Shown here one piece after another: positions 8,584-17,021 of a DNA stretch of 64,000 nucleotides. The notes under the pieces are model-generated. The model made no database searches. It saw only the letters and a list, made by a program, of their open reading frames with translations, and was not told the DNA's origin. Positions within the stretch are counted from its first letter, which is position 1. Each line of letters opens with the position of its first letter. The position numbers were made by a program, and so were the translations under genes. The DNA is from Arenibacter catalasegens. GTDB taxonomy: Bacteria > Bacteroidota > Bacteroidia > Flavobacteriales > Flavobacteriaceae. The stretch lies in the NCBI RefSeq assembly GCF_002909235.1, contig NZ_PHQQ01000019.1, forward strand, positions 1 to 64,000. The letters run 5' to 3'.

Positions 8584-8660
8584 AACCAGCTTAAAATGGA
8601 TCTGCCATTTTGGCCTAGGTAGTAGGGGAGGGCTTATAGTCGGGCAACTTTGTTCAGCAG
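8584..8660. repeat. Dispersed intergenic repeat, copy 4
   Basis: From AACCAGCTTAAAATGG to GGGCAACTTTGTTCAGCAG. Full-length partner of copy 1 at 3236-3315; both contain CTGCCATTTTGG or CGCCATTGTGG in the middle. Confidence 0.7.
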
Positions 8661-8682
8661 GGGGATTTGTTAGTTGTTATGG

Positions 8683-8799
8683 TCAGTTCGAGTGAAATGG
8701 CAATAGCGATATTGTATCGAGAACTGGTTACGTTTAGTTCGTAATCTTCTCGATACAATTTTATTTCGTTTCACTCCATAAAATCACTCGAAGGGACGG
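8683..8799. repeat. Inverted pair of REP-like units
   Basis: Left unit CAGTTCGAGTGAAATGG ... TTGTATCGAGAACTG (8683-8726). The right unit, read on the minus strand (8799-8746), is TTCGAGTGATTTTATGG ... AATTGTATCGAGAAG. The two face each other across about 20 bases and could form a long imperfect stem in RNA or a cruciform in DNA. Confidence 0.65.
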
Positions 8800-8841
8800 G
8801 CTGGAGACAGCAACACTAACTTTAATGACATAATGGTAAAT

Positions 8842-9207
8842 CTACCCGGCACGTAGAATCTTCTCCATCTTTCTTCCCTTAGCCAGTTCATCCACTAATT
8901 TGTCCAAGTACCTTACCTGTTGGGTTAAGGTATTTTCAATTTCCTCTACCCTATAGCCACAGATTACACCAGTAATGAGGTGGGCATTAGGGTTTAATTT
9001 TGCCCTCTGAAAGAATGTTTCAAACGTAACCTTCTCATCCATGAGTTCTTTTAATTTGTTTTCATCAAATCCGGTCAGCCATGCTATCACTTGATGCAAT
9101 TCTTTTATCGTCCTGCCTTTCTTCTCCACTTTTGAAATATAGTGCGGAAATACTGAGGAGAAGGTTAATTTAGCTATACGCTCATTGTGTTCGGGTGTTG
9201 TTTTCAT
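8842..9207 (-). CDS. DUF2200 family protein
   Basis: 121 residues matching the DUF2200 family (COG4898) over its whole length: HNERIAKLTFSSVFPHYISK at the N-terminus, then GRTIKELHQVIAWLTGF and FFQRAKLNPNAHLITGVICG, ending in a basic tail. The family is a small, probably cytoplasmic helical protein of unknown function, widespread in bacteria. The gene lies 40 bases downstream of the gene at 9248-9697 on the same strand and may be cotranscribed with it. Downstream is repeat sequence. Confidence 0.85.
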   Translation of the reverse strand: MKTTPEHNERIAKLTFSSVFPHYISKVEKKGRTIKELHQVIAWLTGFDENKLKELMDEKVTFETFFQRAKLNPNAHLITGVICGYRVEEIENTLTQQVRYLDKLVDELAKGRKMEKILRAG

Positions 9208-9247
9208 TACTAATACTTTGGTGTTCGTCTAGTTAATTTACTTGTGG

Positions 9248-9697
9248 TTATGGTGTGTCAATTAACTTAATTTGCGCATCAATAACCTCAAGCATTACAA
9301 GGTCCCCATATTTTAAGCCATCAATTCTTGGAAGCAAAAGTTCCAATATTGTCGGGTTTTGAAAATGTTCTGCTTTGGTGGTAGGATCTGGCATATAAAT
9401 CAACCCCTTATAGGTAGTTTCATTAAATTGAAGTGATACATCAAAAAAGTAAAAATTTTCTGGGGGAATGTATTTAGACCAGTTTACATTCTCGAGAAAA
9501 TATTTTGGTTTTTTTATTTTAAAAATAAACGGAGCAATGTCTAAATTGATAGTCCCTAAAAAGTATTGATTTAGGTCTAATCCTTTTACTAAGAAATGTT
9601 CGCATTGGGCTTTTAAAGTTCCATCTGGATAGCGAGGATCTTTTGCCTTCCCTGAGGCAACACCATGACCTTGACATACAACAGCATTAACTTTCAT
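9248..9697 (-). CDS. Hypothetical protein with riboflavin-kinase-like (DUF120-like) pattern
   Basis: 149 residues, no signal peptide. The opening VVCQGHGVASGKAKDP, followed by GTLKAQCEHF, GLDLNQYFLGTINLDIAP and a late LPRIDGLKYGDLVMLEV, has the order of glycine turns and the G-T-x-N-x-x-I step seen in the barrel of CTP-dependent riboflavin kinases (DUF120). It also resembles uncharacterised bacterial relatives. I infer a similar fold only; the nucleotide-binding residues cannot be confirmed. Probably the first gene of a two-gene unit with the DUF2200 gene. Confidence 0.6.
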   Translation of the reverse strand: MKVNAVVCQGHGVASGKAKDPRYPDGTLKAQCEHFLVKGLDLNQYFLGTINLDIAPFIFKIKKPKYFLENVNWSKYIPPENFYFFDVSLQFNETTYKGLIYMPDPTTKAEHFQNPTILELLLPRIDGLKYGDLVMLEVIDAQIKLIDTP

Positions 9698-9878
9698 TAT
9701 TCTATACTTTAATTGATTAAAAATGCTTAATTGTTATTTTTTTGCAAGCTCTGATATGTTTATGGTATTGTACCCCCCTAACACTTTAACAGCAAACTAG
9801 TCGGAAATATTGATTGACATAACTGATTGCCCTAATCACATGAATCTATATATGTATCCTGGAATAGTCACCAAGTTT

Positions 9879-12308
9879 TTATTTCTTCTTAAAATATTTT
9901 TGGAGCAATGTAATTAGTTCGATCCTGTTAATGGGTTTAGTTATATAATCATTGCATCCAGCAATCAGGGCTTTATCCTTATCCCCGGAAAGCGCAAATG
10001 CACTCTGAGCAATAATTATAACATTTTTATCGGTTTTCCTTATTTGCTGAGTGGCAACATATCCATTCATTACAGGCATTTGGATGTCCATCAAAACTAA
10101 GTCAATGTCAGGGTTTTTATGAAATAATTCTACCGCCTCCAATCCTGTTCCCGCTTTTAATATTTCTGCACTATACTTTTCCATTTCCTTGGAAATCAGC
10201 ATTGCAGATATTTTGTCATCTTCAGCAATTAAAGTTTTAATCTTTTTTATATCAATTTCTTCAATCGAAGGTATGATTACTTTCTCCAATACCTCAAAAT
10301 CTTCAGTTCCGATCTGGTAGGGAATTGTAAAATAAAAAGTACTGCCAATTCCTTCTTCGCTTTCCAACCATATTTTTCCACCAAGCATGTCAATAAAGGC
10401 CTTTGATATGGCAAGTCCCAATCCTGCACCCTGTTTTGCCATAATGTTTTGAACATCTGCCTGGATAAATCGCTCAAAAATCACATCTTGTCTATCCTCC
10501 GCGATTCCAATTCCTGAATCCTTAACAAAAAACTCCAGAAACGCTCCTTTTTTATAATACCCTATTACAATTTCACCACAATGGGTATATTTAATGGCAT
10601 TTTTAACCAGATTGGTAAGAATGGCAAAAAGTTTTTCTCCATCAGTTTTAATGATTAAATCTGCATCGGAAAATTGTTTGTCCTTGGAAAGACGTATATT
10701 TTTATTTTCAGCTTCAGGGTTCAGTAGATTAAGAACAAAATCTACCTGATTGTAAATATTGGTTTCTCGATAGGTAATACTCCGTTCACCAGATTCTATT
10801 TTAGAGATGCTTATAATGTCATTAAGTATATTGAGCATACGTTCCCCCGCACTTTCTATAATTTTAATGTAATTGTTTTGTTCATCCCCTGAAAGTCCCG
10901 GTTCTTTTAATAATCTTGAAAAACCAAGAATTCCGTTCATAGGAGTTCTTATTTCGTGACTCATGTTGGCAAGAAAAGCAGATTTTAAACGATCGCTTTC
11001 CTCGGCCTTTTCTTTTGTTTTTAAAAGTTCTCTGTTGGCTTGGTTAAGTTTTATATTTTGGGATTCAATCTCTTTAGTTTTCTCTTGAATTAAAAATTCC
11101 CCTTTTTTTCTTTGTGTTCTATCCGACACTGACCCAGCTATCCGAATTGGTCTTCCTTTGTCGTCACGAACTGATTCGGCTCTATTAAAAATCCATGCAT
11201 ATTCACCGTTTTTTTTCCGTATACGAAATTCTATTTGGTAAGTGACGTCATTTTCTAAATAATCTTTTAGTACCGTTAAAACACGCTCTGCATCTTCAGG
11301 GTGTATCCAACTTTTCCAATTCGAAAATCGTGGTTCAACTTCCCCAGGTTCATAGCCCAATATTTCATACAATCGATCTGAAATCCATAGTTCATCGCTT
11401 TCGAGAAATTTCCAGTCCCAAATACCTGCATTTGAAGCTTTTACCGCTAAGGCAAACCGCTCTTCACTATCTTTCAACAAACCTATTGATTCCGTCTCTT
11501 TGGTAATGTCGTGGGAGTTGTAAAATACATACCTCTTACCATTCTCAGCATTAATTATTGGAGAAAGAGTTACCTCTGAGTGATATGGAAAATTTTCTAT
11601 AGTAATGGATTCAATAAATTTTAATTGCTGGTTGGAATCAATTACTTTTTGATAATTAATAATGGTTGCTTTAAGTACTTCGGGTTTAAGATAAATTAAA
11701 TCTCGACAAACATCCTCTAGAGATTTCCCCACAAAATCCTCATTGGTAACATAAATTCCAAATTGTTTGCCTTTATCCATATAGGAATTGTTGACAGCAA
11801 CAATTTCGAAATTGTGAATATCATGGTATTCCACCAACAGTTGAAGATCACGGGTATTATTAAAGACAACGGACATAAGGTCTTGACTGTCCATAAATTT
11901 AATTTCCGCATTTCTTTGCTCTGTTACATCACTGATCAAAATAGAGAATTTTCCTTTTACATGGGAAAAGCCATAGATGTCGTAAAACTTTTTGGTATTG
12001 TGGTTGTAATCTATGAAGTGAATGGGAACTTGATTATTGGCCAACTCACCAAATCTGTCTATCCATTTTGATTCCACGTCAGGGTAAATTTCCTTAATTG
12101 TTTTACCTATTGTTGTTTCAATTTCCAGCCCAGTTTGATCTACAAATCCTTTATTAATCTGCAAGAAGCGATAATCTATAGGATTGCCTTGTAAATCATA
12201 AACCATTTCATATAATGCGTAGCCTATAGTAATGCCATCAAACATTTTAAGGATTAGTTCCTCTTTTTCTTTGATTTCATCATCAACTTTTTTTTGGTTG
12301 GTTTTCAT
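9879..12308 (-). CDS. Hybrid sensor histidine kinase with three PAS-like domains and receiver
   Basis: 809-residue cytoplasmic sensor without membrane segments. Domain order: PAS-like 20-130, PAS-like 140-272, PAS/PAC 280-400 (WDWKFLESDELWISDRLYEI; ends RIAGSVSDRTQRK), coiled-coil 405-440, HisKA with FLANMSHEIRTPMNGILG (phosphoacceptor His451), HATPase with N box (LVKNAIKYT), G1 (DSGIGIA) and G2 (GAGLGLAISKAF), then a receiver domain with phosphoacceptor Asp741 (VLMDIQMPVMNGY) and the conserved Lys in YITKPINR. It autophosphorylates and relays internally to its receiver. No output regulator or phosphotransfer protein lies next to it, so its target is elsewhere. Possible -7 elements lie about 140-160 bases upstream. 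Confidence 0.92.
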   Translation of the reverse strand: MKTNQKKVDDEIKEKEELILKMFDGITIGYALYEMVYDLQGNPIDYRFLQINKGFVDQTGLEIETTIGKTIKEIYPDVESKWIDRFGELANNQVPIHFIDYNHNTKKFYDIYGFSHVKGKFSILISDVTEQRNAEIKFMDSQDLMSVVFNNTRDLQLLVEYHDIHNFEIVAVNNSYMDKGKQFGIYVTNEDFVGKSLEDVCRDLIYLKPEVLKATIINYQKVIDSNQQLKFIESITIENFPYHSEVTLSPIINAENGKRYVFYNSHDITKETESIGLLKDSEERFALAVKASNAGIWDWKFLESDELWISDRLYEILGYEPGEVEPRFSNWKSWIHPEDAERVLTVLKDYLENDVTYQIEFRIRKKNGEYAWIFNRAESVRDDKGRPIRIAGSVSDRTQRKKGEFLIQEKTKEIESQNIKLNQANRELLKTKEKAEESDRLKSAFLANMSHEIRTPMNGILGFSRLLKEPGLSGDEQNNYIKIIESAGERMLNILNDIISISKIESGERSITYRETNIYNQVDFVLNLLNPEAENKNIRLSKDKQFSDADLIIKTDGEKLFAILTNLVKNAIKYTHCGEIVIGYYKKGAFLEFFVKDSGIGIAEDRQDVIFERFIQADVQNIMAKQGAGLGLAISKAFIDMLGGKIWLESEEGIGSTFYFTIPYQIGTEDFEVLEKVIIPSIEEIDIKKIKTLIAEDDKISAMLISKEMEKYSAEILKAGTGLEAVELFHKNPDIDLVLMDIQMPVMNGYVATQQIRKTDKNVIIIAQSAFALSGDKDKALIAGCNDYITKPINRIELITLLQKYFKKK

Positions 12309-12459
12309 AAATAACTCATTTCATTGCTGCATTTTATAGTAATTATCAGCACCATTTCAACATTACTGTTAAGTTAAAAATTTGGTTGTTTACTGAGGTT
12401 TATGTTCTTGCGTATGTACTCGCCTGAAAGAAGTATTTATCAAAAGCAAAAATATTTTT

Positions 12460-12467
12460 CAAATGTA
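12460..12467 (-). promoter_or_regulatory. Possible -7 element for the hybrid kinase gene
   Basis: On the minus strand this reads TACATTTG, a full match to the Bacteroidetes -7 consensus TAnnTTTG. A second match (TATTTTTG) is at 12447-12454. No clear -33 TTTG lies at the right distance, and the implied leader of about 140-150 bases is long. The same TACATTTG also stands in front of the marR gene. Confidence 0.3.
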
Positions 12468-12562
12468 GGAATTTTATATGCCGTTTGAAAAAAGTCATAC
12501 ACCATGTACTAATGGGGGTTAGCTTAGCAGTCATATTTAGTGCGGTTATCAACAATTCTATT

Positions 12563-13663
12563 TCAAGGCTTGTCCTTTAGCTCGAAATACACTTTTTTCA
12601 TGACCTCTATTTTGTCTTCGTCTTCCGCTATGGCATGGGTGGTAAACATCATTACCCCACTGGATTTACCCGACAGTCCCCCTCTAAGGACAGTTTCAAA
12701 CTGCTCTGGGGTAATATTACCTGGGTCGTTGTGGGCCTGAACTATAGGCCATACTTTGGGAAAAGTGCCTTTTTGTATATCTAATTCATTACTAAACCAC
12801 TGAATGTTTTCTTGTACCCATTGAGGATCTCTTCCCATTCTTTTATGGTAAACCATGGGGGAAAACACATCTATGGTTTTTTTTAATAGATTGTAGTCCA
12901 GCCCTAGAACACGTTGTCTAGCACCATTAAAATCTTCGTCGTTCCAAGGACAGTGATATAGGCCTAGAAGTGTCCCTGGTTTTATTTCCTCAATTATGCT
13001 CTTTATATCGTAGGTCCAATCGTATATAACCTTACAGCGCCAATTGCGCCAAGTGTGATCTTGATTTTGAAGTATCCATTGTGCTTTCTGCGCGGTACTC
13101 CCATCGGGTATTTCAACACGGGAATCCTTTGAAAAAATATCAAGACAATGATTGCAAAAACAGGTTTCGGGCAAGATGGGCTCTGGGTCTTCAAACTGGG
13201 CGTGCCAATGAACATAGTCCATCCATACACCGTCCAGGTCATAGTCCAAGAGTAAGTCCCTAAGTTGATCAAAACGATACTTTCTAAAACCGGGTTCGGT
13301 AGGGCATACTCCCATAAACCAGGTTGCTGACTCCACTTTTTCTCCCAGCTCATTTATGGCCCATGCTTCCGGGTTTGTTTCTACATAATTCTTGCCGTTG
13401 AGGGTGGCAAATTCAGCATATACCTTCGACCCTTCGGACCTTGCCCTAGTAATCATATCTTCGTTGATCGATCCGCTATGCACAAAAATGGCATTAATCC
13501 CTAGGTCGTTCAGATGATATCCTTTATCCCATAAGGGTTTAGGGTTTCCATAAATACCCCTGATCTCAACAGTTTTTGCAGAATCATCTCCGCATGAGAT
13601 AAAACCAAGAATGATAAAAAGACATATGTACGGAAAACAGAATTTTAGATTTGTAGTCATCAC
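12563..13663 (-). CDS. Lipoprotein with GH-like TIM-barrel (hypothetical glycosyl hydrolase 6 type)
   Basis: 366 residues, signal peptide with lipobox FISC (Cys24) followed by GDD, so a lipid-anchored protein. The mature part reads like a TIM-barrel glycoside-hydrolase-like domain: LNDLGINAIFVHSG, EGSKVYAEFATLNG, GVCPTEPGFRKYRFDQL, DYDLDGVWMDYVHWHAQF, a cysteine cluster in PETCFCNHCLDIF, then GLYHCPWND and DVFSPMVYHKRMG. The D-G-V-W-M-D-Y strand end and the C-x-C-x-x-C cluster match my memory of hypothetical glycosyl hydrolase 6 (alpha-galactosidase superfamily-like) proteins. D in WMDY is the likely catalytic acid or nucleophile. Substrate unknown. Stands alone, in the same direction as its neighbours. 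Met2 (13660) is an alternative start. Confidence 0.75.
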   Translation of the reverse strand: MMTTNLKFCFPYICLFIILGFISCGDDSAKTVEIRGIYGNPKPLWDKGYHLNDLGINAIFVHSGSINEDMITRARSEGSKVYAEFATLNGKNYVETNPEAWAINELGEKVESATWFMGVCPTEPGFRKYRFDQLRDLLLDYDLDGVWMDYVHWHAQFEDPEPILPETCFCNHCLDIFSKDSRVEIPDGSTAQKAQWILQNQDHTWRNWRCKVIYDWTYDIKSIIEEIKPGTLLGLYHCPWNDEDFNGARQRVLGLDYNLLKKTIDVFSPMVYHKRMGRDPQWVQENIQWFSNELDIQKGTFPKVWPIVQAHNDPGNITPEQFETVLRGGLSGKSSGVMMFTTHAIAEDEDKIEVMKKVYFELKDKP

Positions 13664-13781
13664 CGCTTATTTTTGAGAATTAAATTACAACTTTCAGACT
13701 AAATTTGAGACATAGGTATACCCCTTTACGAAGGCGGGTCAAAAAGGGGAACGGGATTTAATAACAGCCTTTAACGAAAAC

Positions 13782-14489
13782 TTATTTTATACCTCCAAAA
13801 GCCCCAAAGCACATGTTTTTATGTAGGATTTCAACCTTTTGGAAACCTACTTTTTTCATTAAGTCCAGTTGATAGTTCATGGATCTTGGGGAATCTTCCT
13901 TGGCCACATAATCCAACACTTTTTTTCTATAGTCCTTACCGCCCAAGTCCTCTAAATAGTCCCCATATCTTTCCCAAGTATATTCGTTCAGCATATCGGT
14001 GTCCTGCGTAATAAGGTCCGAAATCATAAGGCAACCTCCCGGTTTTAGAAGATCATATATTTTTTTAAAGGTAGCCTCCCAGTCTGGGTCATCCCTTAAA
14101 TGGTGCAATACGGCGCCGGCCAAAATAATATCGAATTGGTTTTTATCAAGGGATACTTCTCTAATATCACCCTGTATTATTTCTACCTTTTTATCCGTCT
14201 TTTTGGAGACTCTTTCATATGCTTTATTTAGCATTGGCCTGCTCAGGTCCACCAAGGTACAATTCAGGTTAGGGATTTTAGTAAGCATCTTTAAGGTGTA
14301 GTTGCCCGCACCACAACCAATATCCAGTAAGCTCTCCGCTTTGGGGCATATTCTTTTAGCAGCCTCGGTTATAAGCTCCAATGAAATTTTGGCATCGATG
14401 GTGGTAAGTTGCCCAGTGTCTAAATTAGAAAACCTATCCACATCATTGTCGAACCTTTCCCTGATCTCTTCTATACTCGATTTTTTCAT
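13782..14489 (-). CDS. Class I SAM-dependent methyltransferase
   Basis: 235 residues, cytoplasmic. Rossmann-type methyltransferase with motif I LLDIGCGAGNYTLK (54-67), acidic motif II (CTLVDLSRPML), motif III (IIQGDIREV), IILAGAVLHHLRDD and the post-motif GGCLMISDLI. The HHLRDDPDWEATFKKIYDLLKPGG segment is typical of small-molecule methyltransferases of the UbiE/Tam-like type. The substrate cannot be assigned. It lies 84 bases downstream of the DlgD-like gene in the same direction, so cotranscription is possible but the spacing is loose. Confidence 0.85.
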   Translation of the reverse strand: MKKSSIEEIRERFDNDVDRFSNLDTGQLTTIDAKISLELITEAAKRICPKAESLLDIGCGAGNYTLKMLTKIPNLNCTLVDLSRPMLNKAYERVSKKTDKKVEIIQGDIREVSLDKNQFDIILAGAVLHHLRDDPDWEATFKKIYDLLKPGGCLMISDLITQDTDMLNEYTWERYGDYLEDLGGKDYRKKVLDYVAKEDSPRSMNYQLDLMKKVGFQKVEILHKNMCFGAFGGIK

Positions 14490-14573
14490 ATATTAAAATA
14501 ACAGCTAATTGTTTAGTATAGCTGAAACTACTAAAAATTCAAGTAGTAATTAAGTAAATAGTATTTAGTTTTT

Positions 14574-15593
14574 CTATTTGTTGGAGAGTTCCAATATCTT
14601 TTCCCAAACACTTTCGCTTACCGGTATGCCTACCTTTAAATTCTCTGCTGTGGTAAGCGCACTTCGCTCACCCGGATAATAGATTTTGTCCCCAACCTCC
14701 ATGGAATCTACATCATGGGTATAGCCTATTATTTCCTCAATAAGTTTATCCTGTAAATCCTTGTCGTGGAACACTTCGGGGTCAATACATAGAAACACTT
14801 GTGAAATACCCGTTTCAAATTCCTTTAAACCTATTTTATAGGTAGAGTTCCCTGCTGCCAGTAAGGTGGCCAGCATATCCAAGACTATGGATAACGCAGA
14901 ACCTTTCCAATACCCGATAGGGAGGCCACGCTCTTTTATTAAAATTTTTTCCGGGTCATTGGAAAGTTGATCTTTCTCGTCCCATCCACCAGGGTAGGGT
15001 AACTTTTTACCCCGTAGTTTATAGTCGTTGATCTTTCCGAAGGCAAATTGAGAAATGGCCATATCCAATATAATATGTCCTTTCTTTCTAGGTATGGATA
15101 CAATAAATGGGTTGTTGCCAATACGGCTGTCCTTACCTCCCCATGGTGGCATATTGGGTTGTGTATTCGTAAATAGAATGGAAATGCAACCGGCATCTGC
15201 AGCCAATTTTCCGTAGGTACCACCGCGCATCCAGTGGTTATTGTTACGTAAGGCCACCAATCCCATTCCATGGAGTTTAGCCAATTCTATAGCCCTATTG
15301 GTACAAATGGTGGCATTGATAATTCCTGGGCCATAATTACCGTCCCATCGTTCTATGCTACCAAAGGATTCCACTTTTTCTGCCTCCGCATCAATTTTAA
15401 CGGAACCGTTTTCAACATACTCCAAAAAAAGGGGTACGCGATTAATACCATGGGAATTTACACCAGCCAACGTACTCTCCGTATAGGTCTTGGCCAATAA
15501 TTGGGCCTTTTCTGTGGTGAATTTATATTTTAGGAACAGTTTGTAGAGTACATCCTGCAAGTGTTGGGAGGAAATTTGCAAGGTTTTTTTCAT
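14574..15593 (-). CDS. dlgD: Ldh-family oxidoreductase, 2,3-diketo-L-gulonate reductase type
   Basis: About 339 residues from Met13 of the open frame. I prefer this start because it places the catalytic His (AGVNSHGINR) at residue 48, close to residue 44 in E. coli YiaK/DlgD. The protein tracks YiaK throughout: RWDGNYGPGIINATICTNRA, GLVALRNNNHWMRGGTYG, MPPWGGKDSRIGNNP, LPIGYWKGSALSIVLDM. This malate/L-lactate dehydrogenase-like family uses a non-Rossmann NAD(P) fold. YiaK reduces 2,3-diketo-L-gulonate to 3-keto-L-gulonate in the cytoplasm. That substrate is plausible here given the sugar-acid context, but a relative acting on another 2-keto acid is possible. An upstream ATG at 15629 adds 12 residues. 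Confidence 0.85.
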   Translation of the reverse strand: MKKTLQISSQHLQDVLYKLFLKYKFTTEKAQLLAKTYTESTLAGVNSHGINRVPLFLEYVENGSVKIDAEAEKVESFGSIERWDGNYGPGIINATICTNRAIELAKLHGMGLVALRNNNHWMRGGTYGKLAADAGCISILFTNTQPNMPPWGGKDSRIGNNPFIVSIPRKKGHIILDMAISQFAFGKINDYKLRGKKLPYPGGWDEKDQLSNDPEKILIKERGLPIGYWKGSALSIVLDMLATLLAAGNSTYKIGLKEFETGISQVFLCIDPEVFHDKDLQDKLIEEIIGYTHDVDSMEVGDKIYYPGERSALTTAENLKVGIPVSESVWEKILELSNK

Positions 15594-15879
15594 TTGATAG
15601 TAATTACTTTTGGTGAATGGCTCTGTCATTAAGATTTATACCTAATCAAATACATGTTTTAACGGTTTCCTTATAAATGTGCTAAATTTTTTGAAGGGGT
15701 TTATTAGTGAAATAATAAAGTGGGTAAATTTATGTCTGAGCTTTTTTAAAATACTACTTTTTATATTTGAATTCTCAATTTACTTAATTCAAATAGGAGA
15801 ATCCATAACTAATCAGTTATTTCAACAAATAAAGCTGTCGCTTAATCAGAAGTATTATTATTTTATTGACATTTATTTT

Positions 15880-15912
15880 ACATTTGATTAACTTTTGATT
15901 AACATTTGATTT
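15880..15912. repeat. Three tandem 11-bp units upstream of a membrane protein gene
   Basis: ACATTTGATTA (15880-15890), ACTTTTGATTA (15891-15901), ACATTTGATTT (15902-15912). The 11-bp period places each unit on nearly the same face of DNA, as in arrayed operator half-sites. They lie about 160-195 bases upstream of the ATG at 16074 and between divergent genes. No other feature is visible in 15594-16073, which is AT-rich; a 70-codon forward frame there looks random. Confidence 0.55.
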
Positions 15913-16073
15913 GTGTTCAATATTTTACAATCTATTGTAAATCAAGATTGTTGAGATTTTTCAGGAAATTCTTAATCGCACGTTCGTTTTAGGGGTTTGT
16001 TAAGTTTTCAAAAGTGGATAAACTGATTTTTGAATTTCCCATTAATTTTTAAGCACTTAATTAATTTAAACTT

Positions 16074-16799
16074 ATGAAGAAAAAATTTACACCAAAATAT
16101 ATGTTGCGGCTATTGAGTATTATCATTGCTTCACTAGTAGTATTAAGTAGTATTGGCATTGGCCTTCAACATTTTGTGAATAATAGATTTGTTGATTTTT
16201 TTGTAAAGCTATTTTATTTGGATAATGAAATGACCATACCTGCCTTTTACTCCTCGTGTGCCCTAATGATCGCTGCTGTTCTGTTAATAATAATAGCGTT
16301 AAAGAAGAAAGAGCTTGGTAATAAATACATAGCATGGTTAGTGCTCGGTTTTATTTTTATCTTCTTAAGCTTTGATGAAATTTGCGTAATACACGAACAT
16401 TTTTCAGGCCTGATTCAAAAATCTTATAAAACTACTGGATTCTTGTACTACGGTTGGGTAATTCCTTATGGAATTCTTATCTTGGTATTGGGTGTAACTT
16501 ATTTTAAATTCGTTATGGACCTGCCTTCAAAGGTTAGATTATATATGATATTGTCCGGAGGTATTTTTTTGATGGGAAGTGTGGGCTTTGAAATGATTAC
16601 CGCCAAAATTCATTATATAAGTGGTGAAGATAATTGGGTGTACATATTAATGATGACCATAGAAGAGTCTATGGAAATGTTTGGAATAGCTTTATTTATA
16701 TACACGCTACTTTTATACATTAATATTCAATTTGGGACTTTTAAAATTACCGTTAAAACTAAAAAGAAATTGGCGGAAGTGCAAAAAATAAAGGCCTAA
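16074..16799 (+). CDS. Polytopic membrane protein with conserved-looking acidic and His residues in the membrane
   Basis: 241 residues with about six hydrophobic helices (12-31, 54-76, 85-100, 126-148, 155-171, 190-216). Charged residues sit at or in helix ends: S99, D101 and E102 with H107 and E108 (FLSFDEICVIHE), E173 (GFE), and E197, E198 and E201 (IEESMEMFG). Such polar sets inside helices are typical of membrane metalloenzymes such as the CREST/ceramidase-like superfamily, or of ion-coupled carriers. I do not recognise the family, so this is only a structural analogy. It has its own terminator downstream and tandem 11-bp repeats upstream, so it is a single-gene unit. Confidence 0.75.
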   Translation: MKKKFTPKYMLRLLSIIIASLVVLSSIGIGLQHFVNNRFVDFFVKLFYLDNEMTIPAFYSSCALMIAAVLLIIIALKKKELGNKYIAWLVLGFIFIFLSFDEICVIHEHFSGLIQKSYKTTGFLYYGWVIPYGILILVLGVTYFKFVMDLPSKVRLYMILSGGIFLMGSVGFEMITAKIHYISGEDNWVYILMMTIEESMEMFGIALFIYTLLLYINIQFGTFKITVKTKKKLAEVQKIKA

Positions 16800-16821
16800 T
16801 GACTACAGTAGGTGTTTAGGG

Positions 16822-16852
16822 GGCTTAAAAAAATATTAAGCCGTTGGTTTTT
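16822..16852 (+). terminator. Rho-independent terminator
   Basis: Stem GGCTTAA (16822-16828) with TTAAGCC (16836-16842), AT-rich loop, then GTTGGTTTTT. It sits 23 bases after the stop of the membrane protein gene on the same strand. Confidence 0.65.
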
Positions 16853-17021
16853 AATATTGTCACTTTGTTTTTCAATTCCAAAATGGATTAAATTAAGGTT
16901 TACTACCAAGAGTCTTGACTTCTAAGGTCTAGTCCAAGAAGAATCAAATTAGACATTGTCTTTTAAGTACTTGGTATATTACTTGCAATAGCCTAAAAAG
17001 GTATAGTTGGGCAAGTTAACT

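Larger units (their letters stand above)
8391..8841. other. Repeat-rich intergenic block
   Basis: No gene. It contains copy 4 of the GACTTTGTGCAG repeat (8584-8660) and an imperfect inverted pair of REP-like units (8683-8799). The iorAB promoter should lie near 8391-8500, but I see no convincing -7 element. Confidence 0.6.

Noticed and set aside
15679-15891. 70-codon forward frame upstream of the six-helix membrane protein
   Set aside because: Composition of random AT-rich DNA (Ile, Phe, Leu, Lys); it runs into the tandem 11-bp repeats and lacks a plausible start context.
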